Source: Maricaulis alexandrii (GTDB lineage Bacteria > Pseudomonadota > Alphaproteobacteria > Caulobacterales > Maricaulaceae). Taken from it: DNA of 64,000 bases. Positions 26,260 through 35,879 of this stretch are shown here, piece by piece (position 1 is the first letter of the stretch; every line of letters starts with the position of its first letter). The position numbers and the translations under genes are program-made. The notes beneath the pieces were generated by a model. The model saw only the letters and a program-made list of their open reading frames with translations. It ran no database searches and was not told the DNA's origin. Location: positions 301,638 to 365,637 of the forward strand of contig NZ_SWKP01000008.1 of the NCBI RefSeq assembly GCF_005871165.1, given 5' to 3'.

Positions 26260-27279
26260 ATGCTGTTTGTCACCAATCGCCGCCGCAAGGGAAATGGGGG
26301 CCGCAAGGCCGGGTCGAAAATCCGTTTCGACACCGGGAACCGGTCACCGGAAGTCGAGTTTTTCGCCTGTCGCTTCACCGGCGGCGATACGCATGAATTC
26401 CTGGGTTCGAACCTGTTCTTCAAGGAATTGCGCGATCAGCCACGCCGCAACATTTTCCTGTTTGTCCACGGCTTCAACGTCTCCATGGACGACGCCCTTA
26501 AATCGGCCAGCCGCCTGCAGGCGGCGCTCGATCAGCAATTGGGCACGGATACGCCGGCAGCCAGTCTGGTCGTTCCGTTTATCTGGCCCTCGGCCGGAGC
26601 GGTCCTGGAATACTGGGACGACCAGGACAGCGCCAAGCACTCGGCAGCGGCCTATAGCCGTTTCCTGAATTTCTTCGTGAAATGGCGTGAGGCCGGCCGC
26701 CAGGATCCCGCGATCAATAATTGCGACCGCCGCATCAATATTCTCGCCCATTCCATGGGCAATCGCGTCCTGGTCTACGGACTGCGGGACTGGGCCGAGA
26801 AGAATGGCGGGACACCCCACCTGTTCCGCAATGTCTTCATGGTCGCACCGGACATCGTCAATGAAAGCATGGAGCGCGAAAAGCCGGGCCGGCTGGTCTC
26901 GGACTCCGCCCGCAACGTCATTGTCTACCATGCCTCCGACGATCTGGCCCTACGCTCCTCCAAGGCCGCCAATGTCGCCAATGCAATCGCGTCACGCCGG
27001 CTGGGCCACAACGGTCCGGAAGACATGAATGCCGTGGCCCGGAATGTCTTCGCCGCGGACTGCTCCGACTTCAACAATGGCTATGAGCCCCTGGGGCACA
27101 GCTATTTCCTGCGGCGCGACTATTCGCAAACCGATCCGGACCCGGGCGTTGTCCTGAGGCACATGGCCGACGCCGTGAACACCGGACGCGTCACCGTGCC
27201 CGACAGCGAGATCGCCAATCGCCTGGGTGATGGCGGCGAGCGCCGCGCCTTTGTCCTGCCCGAAAGCTGGGGTCGCTGA
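26260..27279 (+). CDS. DUF900 alpha/beta-hydrolase
   Basis: A 339-aa alpha/beta-hydrolase of the DUF900 type. The oxyanion-hole strand is [13 protein letters not shown] (near residue 70), the nucleophile elbow is [15 protein letters not shown] (Ser of GHSMG-like AHSMG), and the acid loop [13 protein letters not shown] and a later His (GHSYFL) complete a likely triad. No signal peptide is visible. Substrate unknown; members are sometimes annotated as esterases. It is divergent from phhB and ends 4 bp before the convergent bioB. Confidence 0.88.
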   Translation: MLFVTNRRRKGNGGRKAGSKIRFDTGNRSPEVEFFACRFTGGDTHEFLGSNLFFKELRDQPRRNIFLFVHGFNVSMDDALKSASRLQAALDQQLGTDTPAASLVVPFIWPSAGAVLEYWDDQDSAKHSAAAYSRFLNFFVKWREAGRQDPAINNCDRRINILAHSMGNRVLVYGLRDWAEKNGGTPHLFRNVFMVAPDIVNESMEREKPGRLVSDSARNVIVYHASDDLALRSSKAANVANAIASRRLGHNGPEDMNAVARNVFAADCSDFNNGYEPLGHSYFLRRDYSQTDPDPGVVLRHMADAVNTGRVTVPDSEIANRLGDGGERRAFVLPESWGR

Positions 27280-27283
27280 CCGC

Positions 27284-28276
27284 CTACTCGGCGGCCGGCA
27301 TGGCCATCGGCTCGATCCCCAGGGTCTGGAACAGATCGAAATCCTCGCGCTGTTCCGGGTTCGGGGTGGTCAGAAGCTCTTCACCGACAAAGATCGAATT
27401 GGCCCCGGCGAGGAAGCACAGCGCCTGAAGCTCTTTGCTCATGCCCTCACGGCCGGCCGAGAGGCGCACCATGGATTTCGGCATCAGGATGCGGGCCGTC
27501 GCAATCGTGCGGACAAAGTCGATCCCGTCGAGCGGCTCGCTGTCGCCCAGCGGCGTATTCGCCACGCCGACCAAATGGTTGATCGGCACGCTCTCCGGAT
27601 GCGGTTCCATGCAGGCCAGCTCGGTCAGAAGGCCGATGCGGGCCGCTTCGTCCTCGCCCATGCCGACAATGCCGCCGGTGCAGACATGGATGCCGGCACC
27701 GCGCACGCGCGCCAGCGTATCGAGACGGTCCTGGTAGGTCCGTGTGGAGATGACACGTCCATAGTCTTCCGGCGCGGTATCCAGATTGTGGTTGTAGTAA
27801 TCCAGGCCGGCAGAACGCAGTTTTTCGGCTTGGCCATCGGACAGCATGCCGAGTGTGACGCAGGTCTCCATGCCCATCGCCTTCACGCCGGAAATCATGT
27901 CGCAGATCTTGTCTTCATCGCGCGCCTTGAGCTCGCGCCAGGCGGCGCCCATGCAAAAGCGCGTTGCCCCGCCGGCCTTGGCCTTCTCGGCCGCCGACAG
28001 AACCTCATCCAGCGGCATCAGCTTGGACGCGGCCAGACCGGTGTCGAAATGGGCAGACTGGTTGCAGTAGCCGCAATCCTCCGCACAACCGCCCGTCTTG
28101 ATTGACAGGAGTTGGCTGGTTTGCACGTGATTGGCCGAATGGCCCTTTCTGTGCACGGACTGGGCCGCAAACATCAGATCATTGAACGGGGCACGATAGA
28201 TGGCCCCCGCTTCTTCGCGTGTCCAGTTGATGCGTGGCTGAGCCAGAAGATCGATATCGCTGAGCAAGGAAGTCAT
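27284..28276 (-). CDS. bioB: Biotin synthase
   Basis: BioB is the radical-SAM enzyme that inserts sulfur into dethiobiotin in the last step of biotin synthesis. The 330-aa protein has the radical-SAM cysteines C64, C68, C71 ([10 protein letters not shown]) and the family segments [23 protein letters not shown] and [13 protein letters not shown], plus [17 protein letters not shown] near the end. The chosen start gives the usual length. Its ATG overlaps the divergent VanZ-like gene's ATG by two bases, so its promoter must lie within that gene or the message is leaderless. Other bio genes are not in the window. Confidence 0.96.
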   Translation of the reverse strand: MTSLLSDIDLLAQPRINWTREEAGAIYRAPFNDLMFAAQSVHRKGHSANHVQTSQLLSIKTGGCAEDCGYCNQSAHFDTGLAASKLMPLDEVLSAAEKAKAGGATRFCMGAAWRELKARDEDKICDMISGVKAMGMETCVTLGMLSDGQAEKLRSAGLDYYNHNLDTAPEDYGRVISTRTYQDRLDTLARVRGAGIHVCTGGIVGMGEDEAARIGLLTELACMEPHPESVPINHLVGVANTPLGDSEPLDGIDFVRTIATARILMPKSMVRLSAGREGMSKELQALCFLAGANSIFVGEELLTTPNPEQREDFDLFQTLGIEPMAMPAAE

Positions 28277-28697
28277 GGCAGATCCGTCCCGAAAAGTGAC
28301 AGGGGAAAGTAGAAACACCCGCGCCGCTCGTCCAGACATGGCACTGCGCTGGGGTGCGCGATTACTGCTCGTGATCGCTCTGGTCGTCATCACGGATCTC
28401 GCGCTGCAACCCGCCAGCGCCGTCACGACGCGCTGGCTGGGCACCGACAAGGTCGAACATTTGGCGGCCTTTGTCGCACTGACATTTCTGATAGTTGTCA
28501 GTTTTCCGGGACTGCCGCGCTGGCTGGGCGGCCTGAGCCTGCTGGCCTACGGTCTGGGCATTGAACTGGCCCAGGCCAATATGGGCCAGGGGCGTCACGC
28601 TTCCATGGCCGATCTGGTCGCCGACGGATTGGGTATTCTTCTCGCGCTGGCCCTGATCAGCCTGGGCAAACGCCTGTTCCACGCACAGCAATCCTGA
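28275..28697 (+). CDS. VanZ-like membrane protein
   Basis: A 140-aa protein with three to four hydrophobic segments and the VanZ-like pattern [16 protein letters not shown] and [25 protein letters not shown]. These proteins are inner-membrane proteins of unknown activity. The first ATG is used because AAGGAA is well spaced upstream; an internal Met (28338) just before the first hydrophobic segment is an alternative. Divergent from bioB with overlapping start codons. It precedes a terminator that serves the convergent symporter gene. Confidence 0.8.
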   Translation: MADPSRKVTGESRNTRAARPDMALRWGARLLLVIALVVITDLALQPASAVTTRWLGTDKVEHLAAFVALTFLIVVSFPGLPRWLGGLSLLAYGLGIELAQANMGQGRHASMADLVADGLGILLALALISLGKRLFHAQQS

Positions 28698-28728
28698 AAA
28701 AGAAAAGGCCCCGCCCGAAGGCGAGGCC
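28696..28728 (-). terminator. Rho-independent terminator of the AGCS symporter gene
   Basis: GGCC-CC-GCC-CGAA-GGC-GA-GGCC (28707-28728) forms a stem that on the minus strand is followed by TTTTCTTTTTC. It lies 24 bp beyond the symporter stop and may also slow plus-strand reading from the VanZ-like gene. Confidence 0.8.
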
Positions 28729-28751
28729 TCTACTTTGCCCGGAAACAGGAC

Positions 28752-30227
28752 CTATTCGGCCTTGCCGCCCCCGGCTTCCCCGGATTTGGCTTCCAGCTTG
28801 TCGAAGTATTCCTTCGTCGCCTTGAAGATGATCGGCGAAAGAACCGCCAAGGCGATCAGGTTCGGCGCAGCCATCAAGCCCGTCAGCGTATCCGTCGACA
28901 GCCAGATCGTGTTCATCAGGGCAGTGACGTTCTCGCCAGCATAGAGCAGGAAGGTCGCGCACAGGATCATGGCAATCCACAGCAGGCGGAAGGGCAGGAT
29001 GATCTTCACGCCGAACAGGTATTCCGCACAGCGCTCGCCATAGTAGGACCAGCCGAGAATGGTGGTGAAGGCGAACAGGGACAGCGAAATGGTGACGAAG
29101 TGATCACCGAAACCCGGTAGCGCATCGGCAAAGGCCGCCGTCGTGATCCGGGCGCCTGTATCGCAGGCCTCCGGCGTAATGCCCGACTGGGCGATCAGGA
29201 AGGCGTTGCACTCTTCCGGGATCACGCCCGAGGTCAGGATGGCAAGACCGGTAATGGTGCAGACCATGATCGTGTCGATGAAGGTGCCGAGCATGGCGAT
29301 GATGCCCTGGTCGACCGGGTCATCATTCTGGGCTGCCGCGTGTGCAATCGGGGCGGAACCCTGACCGGCTTCGTTCGAAAAGATGCCGCGGGCAACACCA
29401 CGCTGCATGGCCAGCATCAGCATGGCCCCGGTGAAACCACCGGCCGCCGCATCAAAGCCGAAGGCCGCCGAGAAGATCCGGTAGAAAGCGTTCGGGATTT
29501 CGGCGTAATTGATCGCGACCACGACCAGGCCCAGGGCGATGTAGGACAGCGCCATCGCCGGCACGACTTTTTCGGCCACATTGGCGATCCGCTTGATGCC
29601 GCCCAGGATGACCAGGCCAGCCAGCAGGGCGATCACCCCGCCCGTGATGTAGTATTCGACGCCATAGGTATCACCGACCGTGCGGACGACTTCAGCTGTC
29701 TGGATCGCATTCCCGGTGCCCAGACCGGCCATCACGCCGAAGAAGGCGAACAGTCCGCCAAGCCAGACCCAGCGTTTTCCCATGCCGTTCTTGATGTAAT
29801 ACATCGGTCCGCCGACCCGGCGGCCCTGCTCGTCGACCTCGCGGTATTTCACCGCCAGCACGCCTTCGGAGAATTTGGTGGCCATGCCGACAAGCGCGGT
29901 CATCCACATCCAAAACAGAGCACCCGGTCCGCCGATCGCGATCGCAACGGCGACACCGGCGATATTGCCGGTCCCGATCGTGGAGGACAGCGCCGTCATG
30001 AGCGCCTGGAACGGCGTCACATCACCAGCACCCTCGGATTTGCGGCCCTTCAGCAGTTCGCCGAAGGCAAATCCGATCTTGCGCAGCGGCATGAACCGCA
30101 GGCCGATGGTCAGGTACAGGCCGGTACCCAGGAGCAGCACCAGCATGGGCGGCCCCCAAACGAAACCGTTCAAGGTTCCGATTGCGTTGGAAATCACTTC
30201 TCCGATCGGTGCGGAATTCGCGGTCAT
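28752..30227 (-). CDS. Sodium:alanine symporter family (AGCS) transporter
   Basis: A 491-aa inner-membrane transporter with about 11 hydrophobic segments and AGCS motifs: GTGLYLTIGLRFMPLRKIG, FQALMTALSSTIGTGNIAGV, GGPGALFWMWMTALVGMATK, GPMYYIKNGMGKRW and the family signature IFSNEAGQGSAPIAHAAA. It would take up alanine or glycine with sodium. The internal Met used here follows GGGG at a suitable distance; an in-frame Met 28 codons upstream (30311) lacks a ribosome-binding site. It ends in a clear terminator. Confidence 0.92.
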   Translation of the reverse strand: MTANSAPIGEVISNAIGTLNGFVWGPPMLVLLLGTGLYLTIGLRFMPLRKIGFAFGELLKGRKSEGAGDVTPFQALMTALSSTIGTGNIAGVAVAIAIGGPGALFWMWMTALVGMATKFSEGVLAVKYREVDEQGRRVGGPMYYIKNGMGKRWVWLGGLFAFFGVMAGLGTGNAIQTAEVVRTVGDTYGVEYYITGGVIALLAGLVILGGIKRIANVAEKVVPAMALSYIALGLVVVAINYAEIPNAFYRIFSAAFGFDAAAGGFTGAMLMLAMQRGVARGIFSNEAGQGSAPIAHAAAQNDDPVDQGIIAMLGTFIDTIMVCTITGLAILTSGVIPEECNAFLIAQSGITPEACDTGARITTAAFADALPGFGDHFVTISLSLFAFTTILGWSYYGERCAEYLFGVKIILPFRLLWIAMILCATFLLYAGENVTALMNTIWLSTDTLTGLMAAPNLIALAVLSPIIFKATKEYFDKLEAKSGEAGGGKAE

Positions 30228-30493
30228 ACCTATCCCCAGTATTGCGCTGGCAGCTGCAGAGAGGCCGCTCTTCTTGCCAGACTTTGCTCCGCCACGGCCC
30301 CACCGTGGCATCACGCCGTCAGAAAGCGGCCCTTTACCCCATTTCTGAAGGCGGCACCTTAGGCGGGGGCTTGCAGGGCGCAAAGGGATTTTGTGCGTAA
30401 TGTGACAGTGACGCTACGAGGGCCTGAACGCGAGTTCACTTGATAGCCCGTTCTATCCGCGCTCCTCTTCCCGCAAGACACGGGGAGTAAAGC

Positions 30494-31813
30494 ATGAAAA
30501 ATTTAGGCGGAATTTCAACGCTCTGTCTGGCAGCAGCGACGGTATTGGCCAGCGCCGCGGCGCAAGCCCAGACTTCACTGACCCCGGCGGAACGCTCCGC
30601 TGCAGTCGATGCGCTCGCTCAGGTCATCGAGGATGAATATTTCGACGAGGTCCGCGCTGAAGCACTGGCGCATGATCTGCGAGCAGATCTCGACGCCGGC
30701 GTGTTCAATTCCAGCGAAGATGCCGAATCCCTCGCCGAGCAATTGACCCAGATCTTGCGCGAACAGGACCGCCATTTTGCCGTCCGCTTCGCTGGTGACG
30801 CGCCGCAGGCGCCCCGGCCTGAGATGACCGAAACCGGCCCGCAGCAAGACCCGTGGGCCGCACTGCGGCGACAGAATTTCGGCTTCGTCGATGTCTCCAT
30901 CCTGCCCGGAAACCTCGGTTATATCCGGCTTGACCAGTTCGCGCCGATCGAACCGGCCGCAGAGACGGCCAGCGCGGCGCTGGATTTCGTCGCCAATACG
31001 GATGCGGTGATCTTCGACCTGCGAGAGAACCGGGGCGGCGCGCCCTCCATGGTCCAGTTCCTGATCAGCCACTTCCTCGCCCCCAACGAGCCGGTCATGA
31101 TCAATACATTCGTGTCCCGGGATTATGAGTATCCCAACCAAATGTGGTCCCTGCCGAGCCACCCGTCCGGATTCCGGCCTGACACACCGCTCTACGTCCT
31201 GGTCAGCGGTCGGTCCGGGTCCGCCGGCGAAGCTTTCCCCTATCACCTCCAGGCCATGGAGCGCGCCACCATCATCGGGGAGACGACCTACGGCGCCGGC
31301 AATCCGGGCGAGACGTTCGCGGTGCCGGGCGGTTTCAGGATCTTTGTGTCGACGGGTTCAGCCCGCAATCCGATCACCCAGAGCAATTGGGAAGGAACGG
31401 GTGTCACGCCGGACATTCCGGTGCCGGCCGATACCGCGCTGGAACGCGCCCGTATCGAGGCCTATCAGGACCTGATGGCTGTGACCGAGGACGCTCTGCT
31501 GCGGGAGAACCTGCAATGGGCCGCGGATCAGCTCCAGGCGTCCATGAACCCGCAAATGCTCGATGACGCGACGCTGGACCTCTATGTCGGCCAATATGGA
31601 ATCCGCAGTTTCTCGGCGGAAAACGGACAGTTGATCTACACCCGGCAGGGCCGCCCGCCCGAGCCCTTGCTGGCCCTGGGAGACCACCGGTTCGCATTCA
31701 CCGACACGGTGGATTTCATGCTGGAGTTCAAACAGGACGGGACCGATCCCGCCCATGCCGTGGAGATACAGGTCGCCGATGGTCGGCGCATGCTCATGCC
31801 CCGCAGCGACTAG
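30494..31813 (+). CDS. Exported S41 family peptidase-like protein
   Basis: A 439-aa secreted protein with signal peptide (AAATVLASAAAQAQ). The C-terminal-processing-peptidase (S41) core is visible: GYIRLDQF, AVIFDLRENRGGAPSM near residues 171-186, and LVSGRSGSAGEAFPYHL with the likely nucleophile S243. No PDZ domain is evident, which fits the IRBP/tricorn-like branch. The C-terminal part (from about residue 340) is a separate small domain of unknown fold. GGGGAG precedes the ATG. Periplasmic location expected; substrate unknown. It ends 3 bp before a convergent lipoprotein gene. Confidence 0.88.
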   Translation: MKNLGGISTLCLAAATVLASAAAQAQTSLTPAERSAAVDALAQVIEDEYFDEVRAEALAHDLRADLDAGVFNSSEDAESLAEQLTQILREQDRHFAVRFAGDAPQAPRPEMTETGPQQDPWAALRRQNFGFVDVSILPGNLGYIRLDQFAPIEPAAETASAALDFVANTDAVIFDLRENRGGAPSMVQFLISHFLAPNEPVMINTFVSRDYEYPNQMWSLPSHPSGFRPDTPLYVLVSGRSGSAGEAFPYHLQAMERATIIGETTYGAGNPGETFAVPGGFRIFVSTGSARNPITQSNWEGTGVTPDIPVPADTALERARIEAYQDLMAVTEDALLRENLQWAADQLQASMNPQMLDDATLDLYVGQYGIRSFSAENGQLIYTRQGRPPEPLLALGDHRFAFTDTVDFMLEFKQDGTDPAHAVEIQVADGRRMLMPRSD

Positions 31814-31816
31814 CCG

Positions 31817-32386
31817 TCAGTCGGCTTCGCCGATCTCAATCGCGAACACGCTCCAGATCCAGTCATCATCGGACTGACCGGCCAGGGCCGGATCATCCTG
31901 GCGAGGCCAGACCAGCATGGCGGGACCGAAGCCCCCCAGCGGCAACCCGGTTCCGTCCATGCTGATGGCCAGAATGACACCATGGCGACCGATCCGGTCG
32001 CGATCCAGCGTGCGTTGATACCCGTCCAGTGCCGTCAGCGTCACGGTGCCACGACCGGCCTGCGCCAGATCGAGCACATCCTGCAGGCGTGGACCGGAGA
32101 AAGTGCGGATGGCCCCACCGGCCGGGAAATCGACCGTGATCTCATGCTGTTCCAGCGCCAAAAGACTGTCGCGGGACAGGCCCATGGCGGCCTGGAAGTC
32201 CAGGCCATAACTGGCGAACACAGGTTCGGTCACCAGGTCCATGCCGGTCCGGTCCACCTGGGACACATCGCCGAACAGGGTTATGATATCCGCGTCGGAC
32301 GCGGTTTCGAATTGGAGCGCCGTCTCCGCCCCACAGGCTGCGAGAAGAAGGCTGCACGCTCCAGCCTGGATCATCCGTTTCAGCAT
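31817..32386 (-). CDS. Lipoprotein with cofactor-less sulfite-oxidase-like fold
   Basis: A 189-aa lipoprotein (lipobox LLLAAC). The mature protein follows the SUOX/molybdopterin-binding fold family pattern: a short-strand segment LLALEQHEITVDFP, FSGPRLQDVLDLA, TALDGYQRTLDRDRI, VILAISMDGTGLPLG, GPAMLVWPR and a C-terminal DDDWIWSVFAIEI. It has no cysteine after the lipidated one, so the Mo-ligating cysteine of true oxidoreductases is missing. It is probably an accessory or binding protein in the periplasm. It follows a FemAB-like gene by 14 bp on the same strand. Confidence 0.75.
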   Translation of the reverse strand: MLKRMIQAGACSLLLAACGAETALQFETASDADIITLFGDVSQVDRTGMDLVTEPVFASYGLDFQAAMGLSRDSLLALEQHEITVDFPAGGAIRTFSGPRLQDVLDLAQAGRGTVTLTALDGYQRTLDRDRIGRHGVILAISMDGTGLPLGGFGPAMLVWPRQDDPALAGQSDDDWIWSVFAIEIGEAD

Positions 32387-32400
32387 GCGCGCGCTCCGTA

Positions 32401-33309
32401 TCAAAAATAGGTTCCGCCCAGCGTCACCAGCCGACCGCCCGTGCCCAGTTTGAACCGGGCAATACCCGCTCCAGACACCGTGTTCACGCCGCCCAGATCC
32501 AGCTGCCGGACACCTCGCGCCCGCAAGCGCCCCAAGGCCGCCCAAAGCAAGCGATTGTGGGCGCCCGATTTCCGACCGGCCTCACTGGCCCATCCCATAT
32601 GATAGGTGGCCGCACAGCCATGGACGAGAAACATCATGGCCGCCGTCTTTGCCTTGCCCTCATCGGCTCGCAGAATGAGGAGGCTGTCCCGGTCCTGTTT
32701 GGCATCGGCAAAGGCCGGGACCAGCGCTGCAGGCGTCGCCTGATAGCCCCGCGATTGACGCTGGCCCTCTTCCGTTTCAAGAAGCCAGCGGTATTGGGGC
32801 AATTTGGTCGAGTTCTCGCGAACCTGGAATCCCGCTTTCTGAGCCGCATTCAGGCGGTTCCGCCACTTGCCGTCCAGCTCGGATCGAAGCGTGTCATCGG
32901 GCTTGTCCAGGCCCAGGAGCACTGTCGAATAGCCCGTCATCACGCGCTTCATCCGGCGCGTTCCGACCGGGTCTGTCTCGTCGGGCGTCACCAGGGTAAC
33001 CCGCGGCCAAGCGGAGAGGAGACCGGATTTGAGCGCCTTGTAGGCCCGACGCGCCTGTTCATCGGACACAGGCTCCAGCCAAACGGGCCCCCGCGTGCTA
33101 ACTGCCAGCGAAACCACACCGCCAATCCGGCGCGTGGTGAATTGTACCAACCCGATCAGCACCCCGCCATCAACCAGACCGACCCTGCGGACATCCGCCC
33201 CCAGCGCCTTCAGGGCCTCGCCATAGCACCAGTCCTGCTGCAGGGCGGCGGGCGTCTGGGCCAGCGCCGCATCCCAGACCGGACGGGGAATTTCAGGGTC
33301 GAGTTTCAT
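32401..33309 (-). CDS. FemAB/GNAT-like acyltransferase
   Basis: A 302-aa protein with a GNAT-type fold in the Acetyltransf_6/FemAB style: LDGKWRNRLNAAQKAGF, then MMFLVHGCAATYHMGWASEAGR and the C-terminal HNRLLWAALGRLRARGVRQLDLGGV with GIARFKLGTGGRL. Such enzymes add aminoacyl or acyl groups to peptidoglycan or polysaccharide precursors in the cytosol. It is just upstream of the exopolysaccharide locus, so a role in envelope or polysaccharide modification is plausible but unproven. The start skips 17 residues of an upstream in-frame extension. Confidence 0.8.
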   Translation of the reverse strand: MKLDPEIPRPVWDAALAQTPAALQQDWCYGEALKALGADVRRVGLVDGGVLIGLVQFTTRRIGGVVSLAVSTRGPVWLEPVSDEQARRAYKALKSGLLSAWPRVTLVTPDETDPVGTRRMKRVMTGYSTVLLGLDKPDDTLRSELDGKWRNRLNAAQKAGFQVRENSTKLPQYRWLLETEEGQRQSRGYQATPAALVPAFADAKQDRDSLLILRADEGKAKTAAMMFLVHGCAATYHMGWASEAGRKSGAHNRLLWAALGRLRARGVRQLDLGGVNTVSGAGIARFKLGTGGRLVTLGGTYF

Positions 33310-33374
33310 CCCGCGAAGGGTTAGGGATGTCGGGCCCGGAAGTCGAGACCCGGCAGACAAAGGACGAGACCGGC

Positions 33375-33557
33375 ATGTTCGCCAAGAAGGCTCAGACCGT
33401 TATGGGACACCGCATTCCCGAACCGCGCCCGACCCTGATGGCGGTCGCGCTGGTCGTGCTCTATGTCGGCCTGCCGCTGCTGGTCGTGACCGGATTGCTG
33501 GACCTGGCCATGCAGGTCTTTTTCGGCATCTGCACGGGCCTGTGGTGCCTGGCCTGA
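33375..33557 (+). CDS. Small membrane protein
   Basis: A 60-aa protein starting MFAKKAQTVMGHRIPEP with one or two hydrophobic segments (LMAVALVVLYVGLPLLVVTG and LDLAMQVFFGICTGLWCL). AAGGACGAG lies upstream of the chosen start; an earlier in-frame ATG at 33327 would add a hydrophilic leader. It is divergent from the FemAB-like gene and convergent with the Wzc-like gene. No family is recognised. Confidence 0.55.
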   Translation: MFAKKAQTVMGHRIPEPRPTLMAVALVVLYVGLPLLVVTGLLDLAMQVFFGICTGLWCLA

Positions 33558-33575
33558 AGCCCGAGCCACGAAAGC

Positions 33576-35801
33576 CTACTGACTGTAATACTTCTGGTAA
33601 GCTTGATAATAGCCGTAATAGCCCCCGCCATAGCCGTAGCGGGCCTGGGCCTTCAGATCGACATTATTGAGAACCACACCCAGCATGCGCGCCTTGGCCG
33701 ATTCAAGCGCCGACAGGGCCATCCGGCTGAGGCTGACAGGCGTCTTGCGCCAGCGGACCGCGCAAATCGTGGCGTCCACCTGGCTGACGATGGCGGCAGT
33801 ATCCGCGACGGCCAGAACCGGAGCCGTATCGAGCAGAACCAGATCATACTGATTGCGCACCGTCGCAAGGAGTTCGCCAAAGGCTGAGCTGCCAAAAACA
33901 TCCTTGGGCGTAAATTGGGACGCCGACAGGGGCAGGACATCCAGACCGGTCGCATCCAAATGCCGGATGGCATCAGACAGGGACGCATCACCGCTCAGCA
34001 CCTGCAGAAGGCCAACCTCGGAATCCGGGGCGACTTCCAGCGTCAGCAAACGCCGGCGCAGATCACAATCAATCACCAGGACCCGGCTGTCTGCAAGGGC
34101 CGCTACCTGCCCCAGACAGGCGGTCACGGTTGTCTTGCCCTCACCCGGGACGGCCGATGTCACCGCCACGGTCTTGATGGGGGCGTCCATGGCGTTCAGG
34201 CGGATCGCCGACCGGATATTCCGGAAGCTCTCGGCAAAGCTCGAGAGCGGTTTCTCCGTGATATACTTCACAGGTGAGACCTGTTTCCGGGAAAAAGCGG
34301 ACATCATGCCGCTGTGGATTCTTGGCACCGACGAGATGTGAGCCTGGCCCAACCGGCCCTCGATCTCGCCCCCGGAGTGAAGTCCGTTGTCGAAGACCTC
34401 CAGCAGCACGACCAGTCCAATTCCTGCCAGCCCGCCGAATACGAGGCCCAAGGCGAGGTTCAACATGACATTGGGAGAGCTGGGCTGACGCGGCTGGGCC
34501 GCCATCGACACGACCCGGGCATCCGATTCCGTCAGGGATTGCTGCTCGGACGTTTGCTGGAATCGGGCCAATATGGATTCGAACAGGGTGCGGCTAGCCT
34601 CCGCTTCCCTCTCCAGTTCGCGAAGCCGGACCAGGGCGCTGTAATTCTCCGCGAGTTCGTCCCGAAGGCTCGCGAGACTGGCCTCCAGCGACCGTACGCG
34701 TTCGCGCGCGACATCGACATCATTGTCCAGATTGTTGACGATGCGCTGGATCTCGAGATCGATCTGACTGGCAACATCGGCCAGCTCCCGTTCCACGGTC
34801 AGGATTTGCGGATGGCGCGGACCATAGCGGGAACTCAGCTCGCCACGCCGCCGGGAAATCTCGGCCTGTTGCGACCGCAGGTCCCGGATCACGTCCGAAC
34901 GCAGGACCTCCGAGATGGAGTCCGCGCTGGCGCCGCGATCAAGCTGCTGGCGCAGATTGCGGAGACGGGCATCCGCCTCGGCTAGCTGGGCCCGCTGAAG
35001 AACAAGCTGGGCACTCACATCCGTGATTTGCTGCTCGGTGATATTGGCCCCTTCCGCGTCCAGCAGGCCCGCCTCATTGCGGAATTGGGCCACGGCCGCT
35101 TCCCGGGCCCGGACCTGGTCGCGCAGGGTTTCCACCCGGGCATTCAACCACTCATTGGCCCGTTCCGTAGCCTCGTACTTCGCCTCGAGCTGGCTGACGA
35201 TGTACTGGTCTGCATAGGCGTTGGCGATATCGCGCGCCAAGGTGGGCGACTCGGACGTTGCCACGATGTTGATGACATAGGTCAGGCCGGCGCGACGCAC
35301 ACTGGTCGCCTCCAGCAAGGCCGCGACGACGCCGTCACGGGCAGCCTCTTCCGCATCATCATCTGCAGACCCGGACCGGGGCACGAGGGCGGAGACCATG
35401 CCCCGCAATACGCCCTTGATCCCGTCTACGAAGCCTGGCTCCCGCAGCCGGGCATTAAATTCGGGATAATTGACCAGACCCAGCCGGTCCACGACAGCGC
35501 TGGCCAATTGCCGGCTTCGCAGGATTTCCACTTCGGTGTCAACGGCCGCCGAGTCCGGGGGCAAGCCGGACATGACGGCCTCGAAATCCATGACCTGGGA
35601 TTGCCGGACCTCGATCGCGACTTGGGCGACGGCCGTATAACGCGGCGTCAGCTGGAGCGTCACGAGGGCGACCAGGAGGAAAACAAGCACGCCAGACGAA
35701 ATCAGGGTCCACATCCGACGGCGCAGGACCGTGATCATCGCCCCCAGATCGAACATTTCACCATCGGACTGGGGATTGGCCGCATCAAGGGTTCGCGTCA
35801 T
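33576..35801 (-). CDS. Wzc-like polysaccharide co-polymerase and BY-kinase
   Basis: A 741-aa inner-membrane protein that controls chain length and export of a Wzy-dependent polysaccharide. Residues about 15-60 hold the Wzz-type N-terminus with first transmembrane segment, then a long coiled-coil periplasmic region (residues 200-420), a second transmembrane segment at about 445-470, and a cytoplasmic CpsD/CapB kinase domain with Walker A AVPGEGKTT, Walker A' VLVIDCDLRR and Walker B LVLLDTAPVL. The last 22 residues contain nine tyrosines, the usual autophosphorylation cluster. Start set at the Met before TRTLDAANP. Confidence 0.94.
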   Translation of the reverse strand: MTRTLDAANPQSDGEMFDLGAMITVLRRRMWTLISSGVLVFLLVALVTLQLTPRYTAVAQVAIEVRQSQVMDFEAVMSGLPPDSAAVDTEVEILRSRQLASAVVDRLGLVNYPEFNARLREPGFVDGIKGVLRGMVSALVPRSGSADDDAEEAARDGVVAALLEATSVRRAGLTYVINIVATSESPTLARDIANAYADQYIVSQLEAKYEATERANEWLNARVETLRDQVRAREAAVAQFRNEAGLLDAEGANITEQQITDVSAQLVLQRAQLAEADARLRNLRQQLDRGASADSISEVLRSDVIRDLRSQQAEISRRRGELSSRYGPRHPQILTVERELADVASQIDLEIQRIVNNLDNDVDVARERVRSLEASLASLRDELAENYSALVRLRELEREAEASRTLFESILARFQQTSEQQSLTESDARVVSMAAQPRQPSSPNVMLNLALGLVFGGLAGIGLVVLLEVFDNGLHSGGEIEGRLGQAHISSVPRIHSGMMSAFSRKQVSPVKYITEKPLSSFAESFRNIRSAIRLNAMDAPIKTVAVTSAVPGEGKTTVTACLGQVAALADSRVLVIDCDLRRRLLTLEVAPDSEVGLLQVLSGDASLSDAIRHLDATGLDVLPLSASQFTPKDVFGSSAFGELLATVRNQYDLVLLDTAPVLAVADTAAIVSQVDATICAVRWRKTPVSLSRMALSALESAKARMLGVVLNNVDLKAQARYGYGGGYYGYYQAYQKYYSQ

Positions 35802-35879
35802 AACTACACCGGAATTGCGGCAGGCCGCTCTATCACCTTGCCCCGCCAAGCCTCATTGCGCCGATCATCGGCCCAATCG

